A stretch of 64,000 nucleotides of DNA from Pseudomonas paeninsulae. Its GTDB lineage: Bacteria; Pseudomonadota; Gammaproteobacteria; Pseudomonadales; Pseudomonadaceae. This document shows positions 52,961 through 62,796 of this stretch, piece by piece. The notes beneath the pieces were generated by a model that saw nothing but the letters and a program-made list of their open reading frames with translations, had not been told where the DNA came from and searched no databases. The DNA lies in contig NZ_CP141799.1 in NCBI RefSeq assembly GCF_035621475.1, positions 4,266,501 to 4,330,500 on the forward strand, read 5' to 3'. A program made the translations under genes and the position numbers. Every line of letters begins with the position of its first letter. Position 1 is the stretch's first letter.

Positions 52961-55900
52961 TTAGCGATCAATATCTGTTTTCCAGTAAATCTTTTGACGC
53001 GACTGATCTACTTTCGGCTCAACCAGGACCGGAGCAAGCCCCGGCTTACATCCGATACAGACAGTAACGATTATAGGATTAGTCGTATCACAATTTGCAA
53101 TGCAAATGGCTGGAGGAATAGTGGGCGGTATTGGAGGAGGTCCGACGAGAGTCGTTGTTGTCATCTCACAGGCGCCAGTAAAAAGACTCGCACTATAGCC
53201 AGTCGCAATGCCCTTAGGACCAGCACAGACCCCCGCGCTCGTACCATCGGGCTGATACGAGTTGAAGAATACTTTTCCGGCGCCGATGACCGCAGGATTA
53301 ATCACCTGCTCACCTCGTCCAGCCAAGTCATAGTACCAGCCGCGCTTAGTGCTATTCGGATAGATTCCTGCAGCTCCGCAATTGCTTCCTGCCACTGAAT
53401 TATTCATAGAACTGCCATCAAGGTCGACGGCTCCGCTGCTAGAACTCGGATTATCCAGGAATACATAGAAGCGGTCTTCTACCTGAGTCTGGTAGGGGTA
53501 ATTGGATTTCAGTTGTCGCTCCCGATTACCCGAGCCCAAACTCACATACACTGAGTTCTTATAGACCGCTACCGCTGGTGAGTTGAGGAAGCGCCGATTA
53601 GCACCCTGAGTCGAAGCGATCTTGGTTATGCTCCATGCATTTTTTGCTAGCGCAGTAAGCGTGCCATCGCTAGCCATGTTTGCAAAATTGACTCGATAAA
53701 GATTACCTGCCGCATCCGCTGCATACGCAAAATCCGTCTTGCCGTCTGAGTTCACATCAGCTAGCGCGACGTCTCCCACTACCGGATAGTCAGTTGCGAG
53801 AATTGGCAGAGTGCCCAGTATTGTGGCGTCTGTGGCATCCAGCACGTAGACGCCCTTGCCGTTGGCCGAAGAGCAGGCGAAAGTGCGGCTATCCGGATCA
53901 AGGCAGGTATCGTAGCCTCCACCGAAGATCAAAACCGGCTTACTAGCGCCACTAGTAGCATCGACATATCCGCCTAAATAGGCGCCTTGTGGTGTTGACC
54001 AGGTCTGGCCGATACCAGAGAAGCCGCTATCGCAGCCAGTGGTGTTGCCCTGATTAGGGCAGCCGCGCTTCCATAACAGTGAAGGAGCATTCGGATCCGT
54101 CACATTCAAGGCATAGACCATGCGCCCCCCGCGGCGCATGGTCGGGTAGATATAGGCCGAGGTAACCGCATTATTCGCATCGTAGTTAGTAATTTGGCCC
54201 ACGGCACCGTCAAAGAAGTAATCCTTTGGCGTGGGAGTAGGCGTCTCGGTCGCACTTGCGTTGGGAAAAGCGATCAATGGACTGTCATCGTACAAACGCT
54301 GGATCTTAGCGAAGTGTTCTGGTGCCAGAAGCGACCACAGCTCGGAACCGTCAGCACCTTTAACTGCTCGAAACAAGCCATCGTTTACACCATAGAACAG
54401 CACGGTACCCGTACTGCCGCCATAGTTAATCGGCAAAGGGCGCGAATGTATAACATCACCATGAATGCTCGGCCTGCCGGTGGAGGATGACATGGTCTCA
54501 CCCGCACCAGGCGTGCTGCCCTTCAAGTAGTTCAACAGGGTAGTGTTATTGCCCAAATTGGCGGCGGTCACCGCCGCCAGGCTGCTCCCGCTCACCGTCA
54601 GCACCTTCCGGTTGGCAATCACGCTGTAGCGCGAGACCTGTGCAGCGCCACCTTTCTCCACGAATGGCCCGTCCGGCGAATCCGACCACTTTTGGAGGAT
54701 ACTCGCTGTCGTACACTGACTTAAGGGGGGGGGAGATAAGTTCAGGCTCTCCCAGTAATTGCCTTTATCCAGCGTCCAATAGCTTTTCGCACATTCAGTC
54801 AAAAATCCACTCAGATTATTTACTGCAGATTCACCCGAACTATCTACCAGTTCGGCGGCGCCATTAATCAGTCCAATTTTATAGCGCTTAAGGTTGCCGA
54901 ACCAACGCGGCGCCTTATACGGACGAAACATGCCGATGTACACTTCGTTCGCACTTTGCGAGCGGTTGGTGGCACTCAGCGGCAAGGTAGCAGCAGAAAA
55001 GGTCGCACTGACCGAAAGAATATCCGACAGCGCCGAGTTGATGCCATCGACTATCGCATTTTCATTTTTCGCGGCGAAATATTTCCCACCGCCGACATCG
55101 GCCGCACTCAAAAACAACTTGGTTTGACTAGCATCTTGATGGGCATTAAACACATCGATCAAATAGGAGGTCACCTTGACTCGCTGAATTACTGAGTTGC
55201 CCGAAAAAGCATCAGTCACTGTAAATGGCACACCATAGTTATGGAGAAACTTGCTCCAGTCATCAAGGTTCCAAGCTGCACCAGACGTAGTGTCGAAAGA
55301 GCCTACAACAGGCGCCACTGTTGTGGTGGTTTCACCAGCCTGTGACACCACAAACTTCGAGGTTGATTTTGTACATGCTTGGGGGGTAGCTGTACTACAT
55401 GAGCAGTTACTTTTCCCTACGCACAACCCTGTGGCATTCTCCGCCGTAGTACAGTTATTAACCTCGTTGTTCTTGTAACATTGCGCTGAATAGCCCAACT
55501 GAGTTGCTGGAGTGGTAGTTGTAGTGGTCGTAAACTGAGGCAGCGGCAGTGGAGCGCCACCACTCAACCCGGCAAGCTTCTCGGGAGAATCCCCTAAAGC
55601 GGTATAGAGCGCCTTAAGAGCATCGCTGTTAGTCGACGAATCATCCGCCGGCCCGCTCGAATTGGGGTTACCAATAAAGATCAGATAGGTATTCGAGCAC
55701 AAATTATCGTCGGCTATTGGCGTAGCGAAGCGAGAGTACAGGCTACTGTAGCCACCGGGATCTGCCTTGGTACTTTCCGTACCACCCCCAGCGTAACTTT
55801 GCGAAAAACCGCCAAGGTAGTTGTAAAAATCGTACATCAAATTACCGTAAGCGGTATTCGCGCTACGCTTCTCCTTGTTGTCATTGACCCCGCCTGGGGC

Positions 55901-56305
55901 GAGTATTTCATCAAGCTCTTCGCTCAGCGCTTTATAGCCATTAGGCGTCAACGCTTGCAAATCGAAGCGCACAAAACCGCCGTCCTCACCGGCATTACCG
56001 GAGGTCGTAAACTCAAGCATACCCACATTAAACTTGGCCACGCTGGTGGTATTGTCCACCATGCCTGCAAGGGCCGTTTTGATGGCGCGCGCCTCGGATT
56101 CCCCCTGCGTCAGACCGCCAGGCCACTTCTGTGATGCACGCGACCAGTTAGCCGTATTATCCAAGATAAAGACGATATTGGGTAAGGCGGAATTCGCTTC
56201 TCCCCCGATGAAAATATCAATGTCTTCCGCCTTAGCCATACCAAGCGGAAAATTCAACGCCATTAAAATTGCCATCAGCTTGATGAACCTAAGCCATATA
56301 TTCAC
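52961..56305 (-). CDS. pilY1: Pilus tip-associated adhesin PilY1
   Basis: Large exported pilus-biogenesis protein and adhesin, 1114 residues. A signal peptide (VNIWLRFIKLMAILMALNFP, cleaved near AKA) precedes a von Willebrand A-like region (NIVFILDNTANWS). A PilY1 C-terminal beta-propeller has DVNSDGKTD at residues 850-858, the known calcium-binding loop type. Between them, residues about 258-332 are a Thr-rich, six-Cys insert. The C-terminus has a Pro-rich stretch and four Cys (CIANCD, CIGC). GTG 56305 follows GGAGG; the extension to 56362 overlaps pilX. It starts 16 nt after pilX. Confidence 0.94.
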   Translation of the reverse strand: MNIWLRFIKLMAILMALNFPLGMAKAEDIDIFIGGEANSALPNIVFILDNTANWSRASQKWPGGLTQGESEARAIKTALAGMVDNTTSVAKFNVGMLEFTTSGNAGEDGGFVRFDLQALTPNGYKALSEELDEILAPGGVNDNKEKRSANTAYGNLMYDFYNYLGGFSQSYAGGGTESTKADPGGYSSLYSRFATPIADDNLCSNTYLIFIGNPNSSGPADDSSTNSDALKALYTALGDSPEKLAGLSGGAPLPLPQFTTTTTTTPATQLGYSAQCYKNNEVNNCTTAENATGLCVGKSNCSCSTATPQACTKSTSKFVVSQAGETTTTVAPVVGSFDTTSGAAWNLDDWSKFLHNYGVPFTVTDAFSGNSVIQRVKVTSYLIDVFNAHQDASQTKLFLSAADVGGGKYFAAKNENAIVDGINSALSDILSVSATFSAATLPLSATNRSQSANEVYIGMFRPYKAPRWFGNLKRYKIGLINGAAELVDSSGESAVNNLSGFLTECAKSYWTLDKGNYWESLNLSPPPLSQCTTASILQKWSDSPDGPFVEKGGAAQVSRYSVIANRKVLTVSGSSLAAVTAANLGNNTTLLNYLKGSTPGAGETMSSSTGRPSIHGDVIHSRPLPINYGGSTGTVLFYGVNDGLFRAVKGADGSELWSLLAPEHFAKIQRLYDDSPLIAFPNASATETPTPTPKDYFFDGAVGQITNYDANNAVTSAYIYPTMRRGGRMVYALNVTDPNAPSLLWKRGCPNQGNTTGCDSGFSGIGQTWSTPQGAYLGGYVDATSGASKPVLIFGGGYDTCLDPDSRTFACSSANGKGVYVLDATDATILGTLPILATDYPVVGDVALADVNSDGKTDFAYAADAAGNLYRVNFANMASDGTLTALAKNAWSITKIASTQGANRRFLNSPAVAVYKNSVYVSLGSGNRERQLKSNYPYQTQVEDRFYVFLDNPSSSSGAVDLDGSSMNNSVAGSNCGAAGIYPNSTKRGWYYDLAGRGEQVINPAVIGAGKVFFNSYQPDGTSAGVCAGPKGIATGYSASLFTGACEMTTTTLVGPPPIPPTIPPAICIANCDTTNPIIVTVCIGCKPGLAPVLVEPKVDQSRQKIYWKTDIDR

Positions 56306-56321
56306 TTTTAGTCTCCTCCAT

Positions 56322-56864
56322 TTATCCGGGACAGATACCACTGACTTTATTGGCACTGGCACGCATACCCACGCCCTGAGTCATGACGGCTTGCGCCCCC
56401 GTCAGGTTATCCGTTGCTGTGGCTGTCAACTCGAATACTGCATTGACGCACAAGGAATTCTGCCCATTCATAAAACAATCGGCATCACGCGGCATAACCA
56501 AGTCGTCATTCTTTATATTGAGGATAATTACGCAACTGGGCGGAGCAACCGCGACCGTTATATCGTTGATGCCATCACCGTTGACGTCGTAGCACTTGCT
56601 GTTCGCCTGGCCGCAGCTGTTGGTAAACATCGCCGTAGGGCTGCTCACGATTTTCGTGCTGCTGATCGCTTCTTCCAAAGCAGAACTGGCAGCATGTAAT
56701 ACCAGCTCCCGGCTTTCCATGTTTTGCACCACCTGCAGATTGGTTTGGGTAAGGTTGAACCCACTCACCGCCATCAGGGTAACCAGTAGCAACATGAGAA
56801 GCGCGACAACAAGCACCACGCCTTGCTGCGAATTCCCGGAAGGAATGTGTACGAGCCGCTTCAT
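56322..56864 (-). CDS. pilX: Minor pilin PilX
   Basis: A 180-residue prepilin: leader MKRLVHIPSGNSQQG, then VVLVVALLMLLLVTLMAVSG. Glu5 is absent, as in PilX of P. aeruginosa as I recall, in keeping with a tip position. The globular part has six Cys and a DVNGDGIND calcium-loop-like stretch. It overlaps pilW by 4 nt and precedes pilY1 by 16 nt. Confidence 0.92.
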   Translation of the reverse strand: MKRLVHIPSGNSQQGVVLVVALLMLLLVTLMAVSGFNLTQTNLQVVQNMESRELVLHAASSALEEAISSTKIVSSPTAMFTNSCGQANSKCYDVNGDGINDITVAVAPPSCVIILNIKNDDLVMPRDADCFMNGQNSLCVNAVFELTATATDNLTGAQAVMTQGVGMRASANKVSGICPG

Positions 56865-57817
56865 GACCTTTCCCTCCGGCCAGAGACATTGGGCAAATTC
56901 ACTGTGGTGGAATAAACCTGCCGTTTGAAGCCCTTCAACGCGGCAGGCACGCTGTAATTAGAACTCCCCAACTGATAAGTGCGCGCATCGGTATAGCCAT
57001 TGGTTGGATCAAGATTGCGGGCAACCAGCCAGACTCGCACGGCGACCACATTCGACCACTGGGTGGCGGCTGGGCTGACTGAAAAGGAATTAACCTCGCC
57101 ATCCCCGTCGGTATCGAGTCCGTACTCAAATTGCAGTGTCTCGATACCATCAACCAGTGGACTTGTGAAACTATAATCAATGCCACTCAATTCTTTTCGC
57201 GTGAGCACATCATCGGCTGTCACGTAGTAGACCCTGCTCAGCAGTCGGTAAATAGGCGCCGTTTTAGTGCAGTCTCGCTGTTTGTACGTCAGACCAGCGG
57301 CAGCGGAAGCCAAGAGAACCACACCGGGAGAGGAGTTTTTGCAGGCTGAAACCTGCAGATGAACATCTCCGGCCTTAAACGCCGGGCAATTTGTCGAGCC
57401 GACGTCACAAGTACTAGCCCGACGAATAGCAATGAAATCGCTACCGCTCTTAGCCGCAGCACAGTTAGTGCCTGAACCAATCACCCCCTGCACTGGAACT
57501 CCCAATGCATTTTGAATATCTACTACTGCAGTAGGGCATATCGGTGGAAGCAACGCCGGAGCCGCTTGAGTGCCCGCCTCGCCCAAGTACCCGGCATTGC
57601 GCAACTCATCCGCAAGCAGTGAAAGAGCGTAAGCGCCGTTTTCGATTTGCCTGCCTGTCTTCTCGATTTCGCCACGGGTGCGACTGTTATTGATGAACAC
57701 TTCGGACACGGCAAGCAGGATGACTATACCGAGTACCATGGCCACCATGATTTCGATCAAGGAAAAGCCCCGTTGCCGCAGGCATGCACACAAAAACATT
57801 TTGGAACTCATGTTCAT
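56861..57817 (-). CDS. pilW: Minor pilin PilW
   Basis: A 318-residue prepilin with leader MNMSSKMFLCACLRQRG, then FSLIEIMVAMVLGIVILLAV with Glu5. The large globular part holds several Cys (PICPTAV, CAAAKSG, STCDVGSTNCPAF). PilW works with FimU, PilV, PilX and PilY1 as the initiation and tip complex. Its ATG overlaps the pilV stop by 4 nt and its stop overlaps pilX. Confidence 0.93.
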   Translation of the reverse strand: MNMSSKMFLCACLRQRGFSLIEIMVAMVLGIVILLAVSEVFINNSRTRGEIEKTGRQIENGAYALSLLADELRNAGYLGEAGTQAAPALLPPICPTAVVDIQNALGVPVQGVIGSGTNCAAAKSGSDFIAIRRASTCDVGSTNCPAFKAGDVHLQVSACKNSSPGVVLLASAAAGLTYKQRDCTKTAPIYRLLSRVYYVTADDVLTRKELSGIDYSFTSPLVDGIETLQFEYGLDTDGDGEVNSFSVSPAATQWSNVVAVRVWLVARNLDPTNGYTDARTYQLGSSNYSVPAALKGFKRQVYSTTVNLPNVSGRRERS

Positions 57818-58386
57818 ACCCCCAGATAGGCCAACGTCACATCCACGAAAACCTCCCGACGCTGGCGGTCATCGCCATAGCTTTCTTTCCCGCAAGCCGA
57901 GGCAGGGGCTACTGTTGGCGAAAGCCCTTGCCATACCACCGTGACCCTGACCACCATCTGACTGGTCGCTGAACCGCTAATGCTCTCAATACAACCTCGC
58001 GCACCGATCATCGCGCTCAACTTTTGCGTACCTTCCGTGATTGAGGCCCCTTTGAGCGCCTGATTCCAGGCACAAAGATCGTTTTCAACTACATTTCCCG
58101 ACGTACAGTCCGTTGCATCTCCCAAGGCATTGTTAATGCCATAGAGAGTCGCACTGACATACCGAGCATCACGGGCGGCGGAGACATTACTCCGCAGACG
58201 ATTGGCCATATCTCCAACCAGCATCACTGCCTGCGCTCGCTGATAAGCCTCGAACTGCGAATTCAACATGCGCGCCTGCATGCCCGCCAACCCCATCAAG
58301 CCTACGGCCAGCACCAAGAGCGTAATCAAAACTTCGATAAGGGTGAAACCTGCCTGGAAGGCTGTATAAATCCTTGCTGGCCGCAT
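57814..58386 (-). CDS. pilV: Minor pilin PilV
   Basis: A 190-residue prepilin: leader MRPARIYTAFQAG, then FTLIEVLITLLVLAVGLMGL with Glu5, and the PilV-family GLMGLAGMQARML helix end. The start at 58386 lies 1 nt after the fimU stop; the in-frame extension to 58428 overlaps fimU. Four Cys occur in the globular part (DCTSG, DLCAW, GCIES, ACGKE). Confidence 0.93.
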   Translation of the reverse strand: MRPARIYTAFQAGFTLIEVLITLLVLAVGLMGLAGMQARMLNSQFEAYQRAQAVMLVGDMANRLRSNVSAARDARYVSATLYGINNALGDATDCTSGNVVENDLCAWNQALKGASITEGTQKLSAMIGARGCIESISGSATSQMVVRVTVVWQGLSPTVAPASACGKESYGDDRQRREVFVDVTLAYLGV

Positions 58387-58387
58387 A

Positions 58388-58837
58388 TCAACACCCGCCC
58401 TTTGCCGAACTGACCCGCCCATCGACACCCAGAGTCAGGCAACTTAGTTTTGCCGCGTCGGAGGTCGAACTGACTTCAAACTTAGCTTCAGCACCCACTC
58501 GACCAGAGGCCTTAAAGGCAATAGCAGCTGCTGGCCCAGATATCGCAACCCCCCCCGTCAGGACTTGACTGAGTATTGCAGCACCGCCGCTCGGGATAAT
58601 ACTCCACCCTCCACCCCAACCTCCGGTCGCCGCAGGGCTTAGCGTGACCTGCCTGTTGCGCTTGATCGCTTCTGAACGCGCCAGAACCAAGGCAGAATGC
58701 AGATCCGTCGTTGTCGCGCGAACGCGTTGATTAGCGACCATCCCCTTATATGAGGGAATCGCGATACCCACCAAAATCGCCAAGACTACCAAGCCGATCA
58801 TCAGCTCCATCAAAGTGAAGCCATTGCATTTGCTCAA
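58388..58837 (-). CDS. fimU: Minor pilin FimU (GspH/FimT-like)
   Basis: A prepilin of about 149 residues. The processing site is SKCNG/FTLMELMIGLVVLAIL, followed by a GspH-like globular region ending KLSCLTLGVDGRVSSAKGGC. The start is uncertain. I chose the TTG at 58837 because GAGGGG lies 5 nt upstream and it gives a short 6-residue leader. A GTG at 58843 or 58897 is possible; an ATG at 58939 would give an unusually long leader. It lies between pilE and pilV. Confidence 0.82.
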   Translation of the reverse strand: MSKCNGFTLMELMIGLVVLAILVGIAIPSYKGMVANQRVRATTTDLHSALVLARSEAIKRNRQVTLSPAATGGWGGGWSIIPSGGAAILSQVLTGGVAISGPAAAIAFKASGRVGAEAKFEVSSTSDAAKLSCLTLGVDGRVSSAKGGC

Positions 58838-58938
58838 GCCCACCCCTCGACCACGCCATAGCGCCGAGTCTTCGACCTTGCCAGCCCCTTTAATCACGCC
58901 AGCCTTCAGAGAGCATGAAGCGGCAACAGCCCGACACA

Positions 58939-59337
58939 TCACCAAGCACCCCCTGCCCATGTTTTGCTGCCAGCCTGATTAATAACCAAATTTCCATCTC
59001 CGGCTTGAACAGTGCCTGTTTTGGGAGCAGCCGTGATGGTAAAGGTTGGCGGGGTGCCAGCCCCAACACTTATAGTGATGGTGTAGTTGCGCTGAACGCT
59101 ACTTGGCTGGGTGGCCCCCAAGGCCGATTCACTACTGGCGTAAGCCCTCGCATCCATAAGGTACTGCTGCTCCCTCTGAGCCAGGTCCATAACGTAAGCC
59201 TGTGCTTCTCCGCGGTTTGCTCGAACCACATATTGGGTGTATGACGGGTAAGCAATCGCTGCCAGGATTCCAATGATCGCGATCACGATCATCAACTCGA
59301 TCAGGCTAAACCCCCGCTGTTCAGTTCGCTTCACCAT
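58939..59337 (-). CDS. pilE: Minor pilin PilE
   Basis: A 132-residue prepilin: leader MVKRTEQRG, then [20 protein letters not shown] and YPSYTQYVVRANRGEAQ, the PilE pattern. The C-terminus (FTITAAPKTGTVQAGDGNLV then GSKTWAGGAW) lacks the usual Cys pair. A GTG one codon after the ATG has better spacing to AGGG. It is the first gene of the minor pilin operon; in P. aeruginosa pilE is the last. A broken C-terminal pilE fragment occupies that last position here. Confidence 0.9.
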   Translation of the reverse strand: MVKRTEQRGFSLIELMIVIAIIGILAAIAYPSYTQYVVRANRGEAQAYVMDLAQREQQYLMDARAYASSESALGATQPSSVQRNYTITISVGAGTPPTFTITAAPKTGTVQAGDGNLVINQAGSKTWAGGAW

Positions 59338-59657
59338 GTTCCCTCTCGCCGTTGGTTTTATCCACATGCCCTACTCATGTCCCGGTAGGGTACGAATCAT
59401 TGCACTGGAATACCGCTAACCAGTACGGAGTTTCGACAGTTGGAGCGTTTCAACTCACAGACGGCCATGCCCATCGTTTCAGGTGAATCCAGCAGCTTTC
59501 TTGCCCTTTTCTTTGCAAAAACCGGTTTCCCGACTAGAGCTTATAGGCCGGACGTAGAAAAGACCCCGACTTACGCGACCACCGGAGTCGAGGCGGAGAC
59601 GACCGGCACACTCCCTACCAGGATGGCAGGGGAACTCAACAAAGAGGCACGGACGCC
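59338..59657. other. Divergent control region of pilE operon and fimT
   Basis: A 320-bp intergenic region with lower GC than average. It lacks the dispersed repeats. Promoters for both directions must lie here, but I see no convincing sigma-54 or sigma-70 pair. Confidence 0.5.
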
Positions 59658-60173
59658 ATGTACCGCCACGCATACGGTTTCACCCTTGTCGAACTGCTTA
59701 CCTCGCTCAGCATCCTTACCCTGCTGGCGACTGTAGGCGTGCCCAGTGCCCAGCAGTTCATGGGCAATCAACAACTGGTCAGCGCCAGCAATACGCTGGC
59801 GGCGAACCTGTCGCTGGCTCGCAGCGAATCGATCAAGCGCCGCCAGCCGGTACTGGTCGACAACGTCGATGGCGACTGGGCCAGTGGTTGGCGGGTATTC
59901 GTCGACCTGAACAACAACGGCCAACTGGATGAGGGCGAACCCTTACTCAGACAGGAACAGTCGCTGCCCAAGGGCGTGATTGCCAAGGGCAATACGCCAG
60001 TCAGGCGCTATGTACGCTACACCCCGCTCGGCAACGCCAAGCTGTTGAGCGGCGCCTTTCAGGCGGGAACGCTGACGCTCTGTCACGCGACCGGCGAGCA
60101 GGCGGTCAGGCGCTTGGTGTTAAGCGCGAGCGGCAGACTTAGACGAGCCAGGGATGAGCCGGATTATTGCTGA
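59658..60173 (+). CDS. fimT: Minor pilin FimT (GspH/FimT family)
   Basis: A 171-residue prepilin with a very short leader (MYRHAYG) before FTLVELLTSLSILTLLATVG. The GspH-type core includes LARSESIKRRQPV, and a calcium-loop-like DLNNNGQLDEGE lies near residues 82-93. The C-terminal ASGRLRRARDE contains GRxRR, the motif shown in Legionella FimT to bind DNA during uptake. Two Cys (LCHATG, DYC) could pair. It is divergent from the pilE operon, whereas in P. aeruginosa fimT leads the same-strand cluster. Its last about 40 bp are duplicated at 63058. Confidence 0.9.
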   Translation: MYRHAYGFTLVELLTSLSILTLLATVGVPSAQQFMGNQQLVSASNTLAANLSLARSESIKRRQPVLVDNVDGDWASGWRVFVDLNNNGQLDEGEPLLRQEQSLPKGVIAKGNTPVRRYVRYTPLGNAKLLSGAFQAGTLTLCHATGEQAVRRLVLSASGRLRRARDEPDYC

Positions 60174-60977
60174 AGGGGCACGCAATCCATATCAGGGTGT
60201 CACTCGCCGCAGGCAGTGCACCGTGGTTGATCGGCGCGGCGCAAATCTGGCGGATTGTCGCTGCGCTCCGAAGCCGCCCTACGGAACGTCGCCGAACGCA
60301 CGATCTGGCATAACCCGCAATCCGTAGGGTGCAGCAGACAGTGCACCGTGGTTCAGCGGCGCGGCACACATCCTCCTGGAGGGCTGTCGCTACGCTCCAA
60401 ACGGAACGCCGCCCGGACCGCCCTATTCTCTGCGCCCAGCTCAGGCTGCTCAGAGCTGCTGAACGCGCAGCTCCTTCGGCATCGAGAACGTCACGTTCTC
60501 CGGCCGCCCCGCCAGCACGCTCTCCCCTATCGCGCCCCAGGCTTGCAGTTGGCTAACGACGCCGCGCACCAGCACTTCCGGCGCCGATGCACCGGCAGTG
60601 ATGCCGATGCCGCTAACGCCATCGAACCACTCGCGCTTGAGATCTTCGGCGCCGTCGATCAGGGAGGCCGGGGTGCCCATGCGTTCGGCCAGTTCGCGCA
60701 GGCTATTGGAGTTGGAGCTGTTAGGGCTGCCGACCACCAGCAGCACGTCACTCTCGGCCGCCAGTAGCTTGACCGCATCCTGGCGGTTCCGGGTGGCGTA
60801 GCAGATGTCGTCCTTGCGCGGCCCACCGATGCTGGGGAATTTGTTGCGCAGGGCGTCGATGACCTTGCTGGTGTCGTCCATTGACAGGGTGGTCTGGGTG
60901 ACGAAGGCCAGGGCCTCGGGGTTGCGCACCTTGAGCCGGGCCACATCGGCCTCGTCTTCCACCAGGTAGATGGCGCC
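60135..60977. repeat. Left copy of a long direct duplication (fimT 3' end, spacer, ispH 3' half)
   Basis: Starts at AGACTTAGACGAGCCAGGGA inside fimT and ends at TAGATGGCGCC inside the ispH fragment. The same series of landmarks recurs at 63058-63791. The spacers differ in length (left about 276 bp, right about 160 bp). The left spacer carries two copies of the CGCCGCAGGCAGTGCACC family (about 60193-60282 and 60323-60425), the right one. Confidence 0.88.
60450..60977 (-). pseudogene. Truncated ispH copy (3' portion only)
   Basis: Encodes the C-terminal part of IspH, from [17 protein letters not shown] to [17 protein letters not shown], nearly identical to 63264-63791 with scattered changes (for example NRQDAVKL for NRQDAVKQ). 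It lacks the N-terminal iron-sulfur and substrate residues, including the ATCPLV cysteine. An open frame extends upstream to 61058 with unrelated sequence, so a hybrid peptide could be made, but no IspH activity is expected. Confidence 0.92.
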
Positions 60978-61073
60978 GGCTGAACCATCCACCCGTTGTT
61001 GAATTCGCCAGCCCCTATCTGGCGCGGCCTGAAGCGCATTTGTGCCCGGGAACTTCATGGTTTCGGGAAAAGG

Positions 61074-62339
61074 TTAGTGCACCAGGCTGAATGCTGGCGC
61101 CATGAACTCTATTTCCGATCGGCTTAGCCCGGCACGCTGGGCAGCTTTTCGCCAGAACTGACCGATGCGCAACTGGAAATGCTCGATGATGGCGTCAGCA
61201 TCAGACGGCTTGATACGGTAGTAATGCGCCACCGAGCGGGCCAACTGCAGATCCATCGCATTGTCGTCTTCGGAGATGTTCAACTTCAACCCGTCAGCGT
61301 AGGGCACAGGGTTCATGTCGTAGGCGGCCGACAAGCGCCATCCCCGACCAGGATCGAGGATGAAGCCGTGGTTACGCAGGTGGTCGTCGGTGTTGCTGAC
61401 CAGCAGGTTGAAGACGATGCGCTGCCACAGCTCCTTCAGATCTTCTTGCGGAGCCGCCCCATGGCGCATCAAGACCTCGGCGATCTCAAAGTAGCTGACA
61501 CCGGTGGAGTGATCATCGCCATCGGCATGGCCGGTCATGGTCATGGCCGACGCGAAGTGCAGACGCTGGCCGTCCTGCGTGCGATCGAAGCGCTTGACCA
61601 TGAAACAGTGATGGTCACTGGCGAACTTCGCCGCGGTTCCTTCTGCCACACGCAGGCCGCAGAGGTTGGCCAGCGTGTTGACCACCATTTCCCACGCCCC
61701 GACGTCGTAGTCGTCATTGTTGCTGGGAAATTTGGCGATCCATAAGGCATTCTCCGGGCCGGCAACGCTGGCCTTGGGCCGCGCACCGCCCAGCGAGCCA
61801 CCGGGTGCGATCAGCATACGCAGCCAGTCTTGGCCTTCGCTCATGTCCTCGCCACGCTCAAAGCGCCGGGAGGCTTCTTCCAGCTCGCGCAGCTTGGCCA
61901 GCGGCGGCGCCGCCCGGTCGTGGTGGTCGTCGAGGAACGGGCCATGCGCTTGCGTCTTGAAGCGGAGTCCGCCGATGCGGAAGCTATCGTGCACGCCGAG
62001 CAGGAAGTCGGATTCATACAGCCTGGCATTTGTTGGCGCAGCACCCGCACGCTTGTCGCGCTCATGTCGCCGTTTCATCAGCAGACGCCCCCAGCGGTCG
62101 GGCGAAGCATCGGAGAATACGCCAAAGGTATCCGACCCCTGGGCGGGAAACTGCCGGCCGGCAGTCGCCCAGATCCTTGGGTCGATCTGTACCTGGAGCC
62201 CAGGGGTTTCCAGCGCAGCGGCGGCGTACTCGAAGTCAAACCGCTCGGCGGCTTTCGTGCGCAGGCAGTGCAAATATCCCAGGAGCTGGGGGCCACCAAG
62301 GCCGTCCCAGTCGGCGTAAACCAAGACAGTGTTATCCAT
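61074..62339 (-). CDS. hipA: HipA-family serine/threonine kinase toxin
   Basis: A 421-residue HipA-fold kinase; characterised HipA toxins phosphorylate aminoacyl-tRNA synthetases and cause growth arrest. Visible are the Gly-rich loop [11 protein letters not shown] (residues 180-190), [15 protein letters not shown], the catalytic [10 protein letters not shown] (316-325) and the metal-binding AYDMNP (339-344). It is full length and apparently intact. It overlaps the upstream hipB gene by 8 nt. The operon sits between the duplicated fimT/ispH segments and is probably acquired. Confidence 0.93.
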   Translation of the reverse strand: MDNTVLVYADWDGLGGPQLLGYLHCLRTKAAERFDFEYAAAALETPGLQVQIDPRIWATAGRQFPAQGSDTFGVFSDASPDRWGRLLMKRRHERDKRAGAAPTNARLYESDFLLGVHDSFRIGGLRFKTQAHGPFLDDHHDRAAPPLAKLRELEEASRRFERGEDMSEGQDWLRMLIAPGGSLGGARPKASVAGPENALWIAKFPSNNDDYDVGAWEMVVNTLANLCGLRVAEGTAAKFASDHHCFMVKRFDRTQDGQRLHFASAMTMTGHADGDDHSTGVSYFEIAEVLMRHGAAPQEDLKELWQRIVFNLLVSNTDDHLRNHGFILDPGRGWRLSAAYDMNPVPYADGLKLNISEDDNAMDLQLARSVAHYYRIKPSDADAIIEHFQLRIGQFWRKAAQRAGLSRSEIEFMAPAFSLVH

Positions 62340-62796
62340 CAGATTCCCTCAGCAGCGATTCGGCCAGGTCTGCACCGGTAACCAACGTCGAGCGCGGGGG
62401 ATACTTCTTGATTGCGGTGAGTGCCGACCGACCGCCATCCTCCTTCAGCTTCCCGCCCCCCGCCATTCGCACCTTGCCCTGGCCCGGAGCCGAAGTTCTG
62501 GCCTTCGGGAGAGACAGTTCGGCGTCCTGGAGATGACGCCCAAGCTCATCCTGCAGCGCCACATGGGACAGATCATTCTCCAGCCCCAACGCCTGCAGCA
62601 CAGCCAGGTAGGCACCGATGGTCACGCCAGCGCTGCCCTGCTCGAGCGAGCGCAGGGTAGGCAGTGACATGCCGGCCCGCTCAGCCATCTGCTTGGCAGT
62701 GATTTTCCGGCGCTTACGCGCAAGCATCAGGCGCTCGCCAAAAGACTCGAGCAAGCGGTCTGTTGCGGGTAGCAAAGGGGCGGTTCTCTTAGCCAT
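62332..62796 (-). CDS. hipB: HipB-like XRE-family antitoxin
   Basis: A 154-residue protein. The N-terminal helix-turn-helix (about residues 18-72) reads [20 protein letters not shown] then [12 protein letters not shown] long, basic, Gly/Lys-rich C-terminal extension (about residues 90-140) is unlike the short E. coli HipB and may contact HipA or DNA. It precedes hipA with an 8-nt overlap. Palindromes in the AT-rich DNA upstream may be its operators. Confidence 0.88.
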   Translation of the reverse strand: MAKRTAPLLPATDRLLESFGERLMLARKRRKITAKQMAERAGMSLPTLRSLEQGSAGVTIGAYLAVLQALGLENDLSHVALQDELGRHLQDAELSLPKARTSAPGQGKVRMAGGGKLKEDGGRSALTAIKKYPPRSTLVTGADLAESLLRESDG

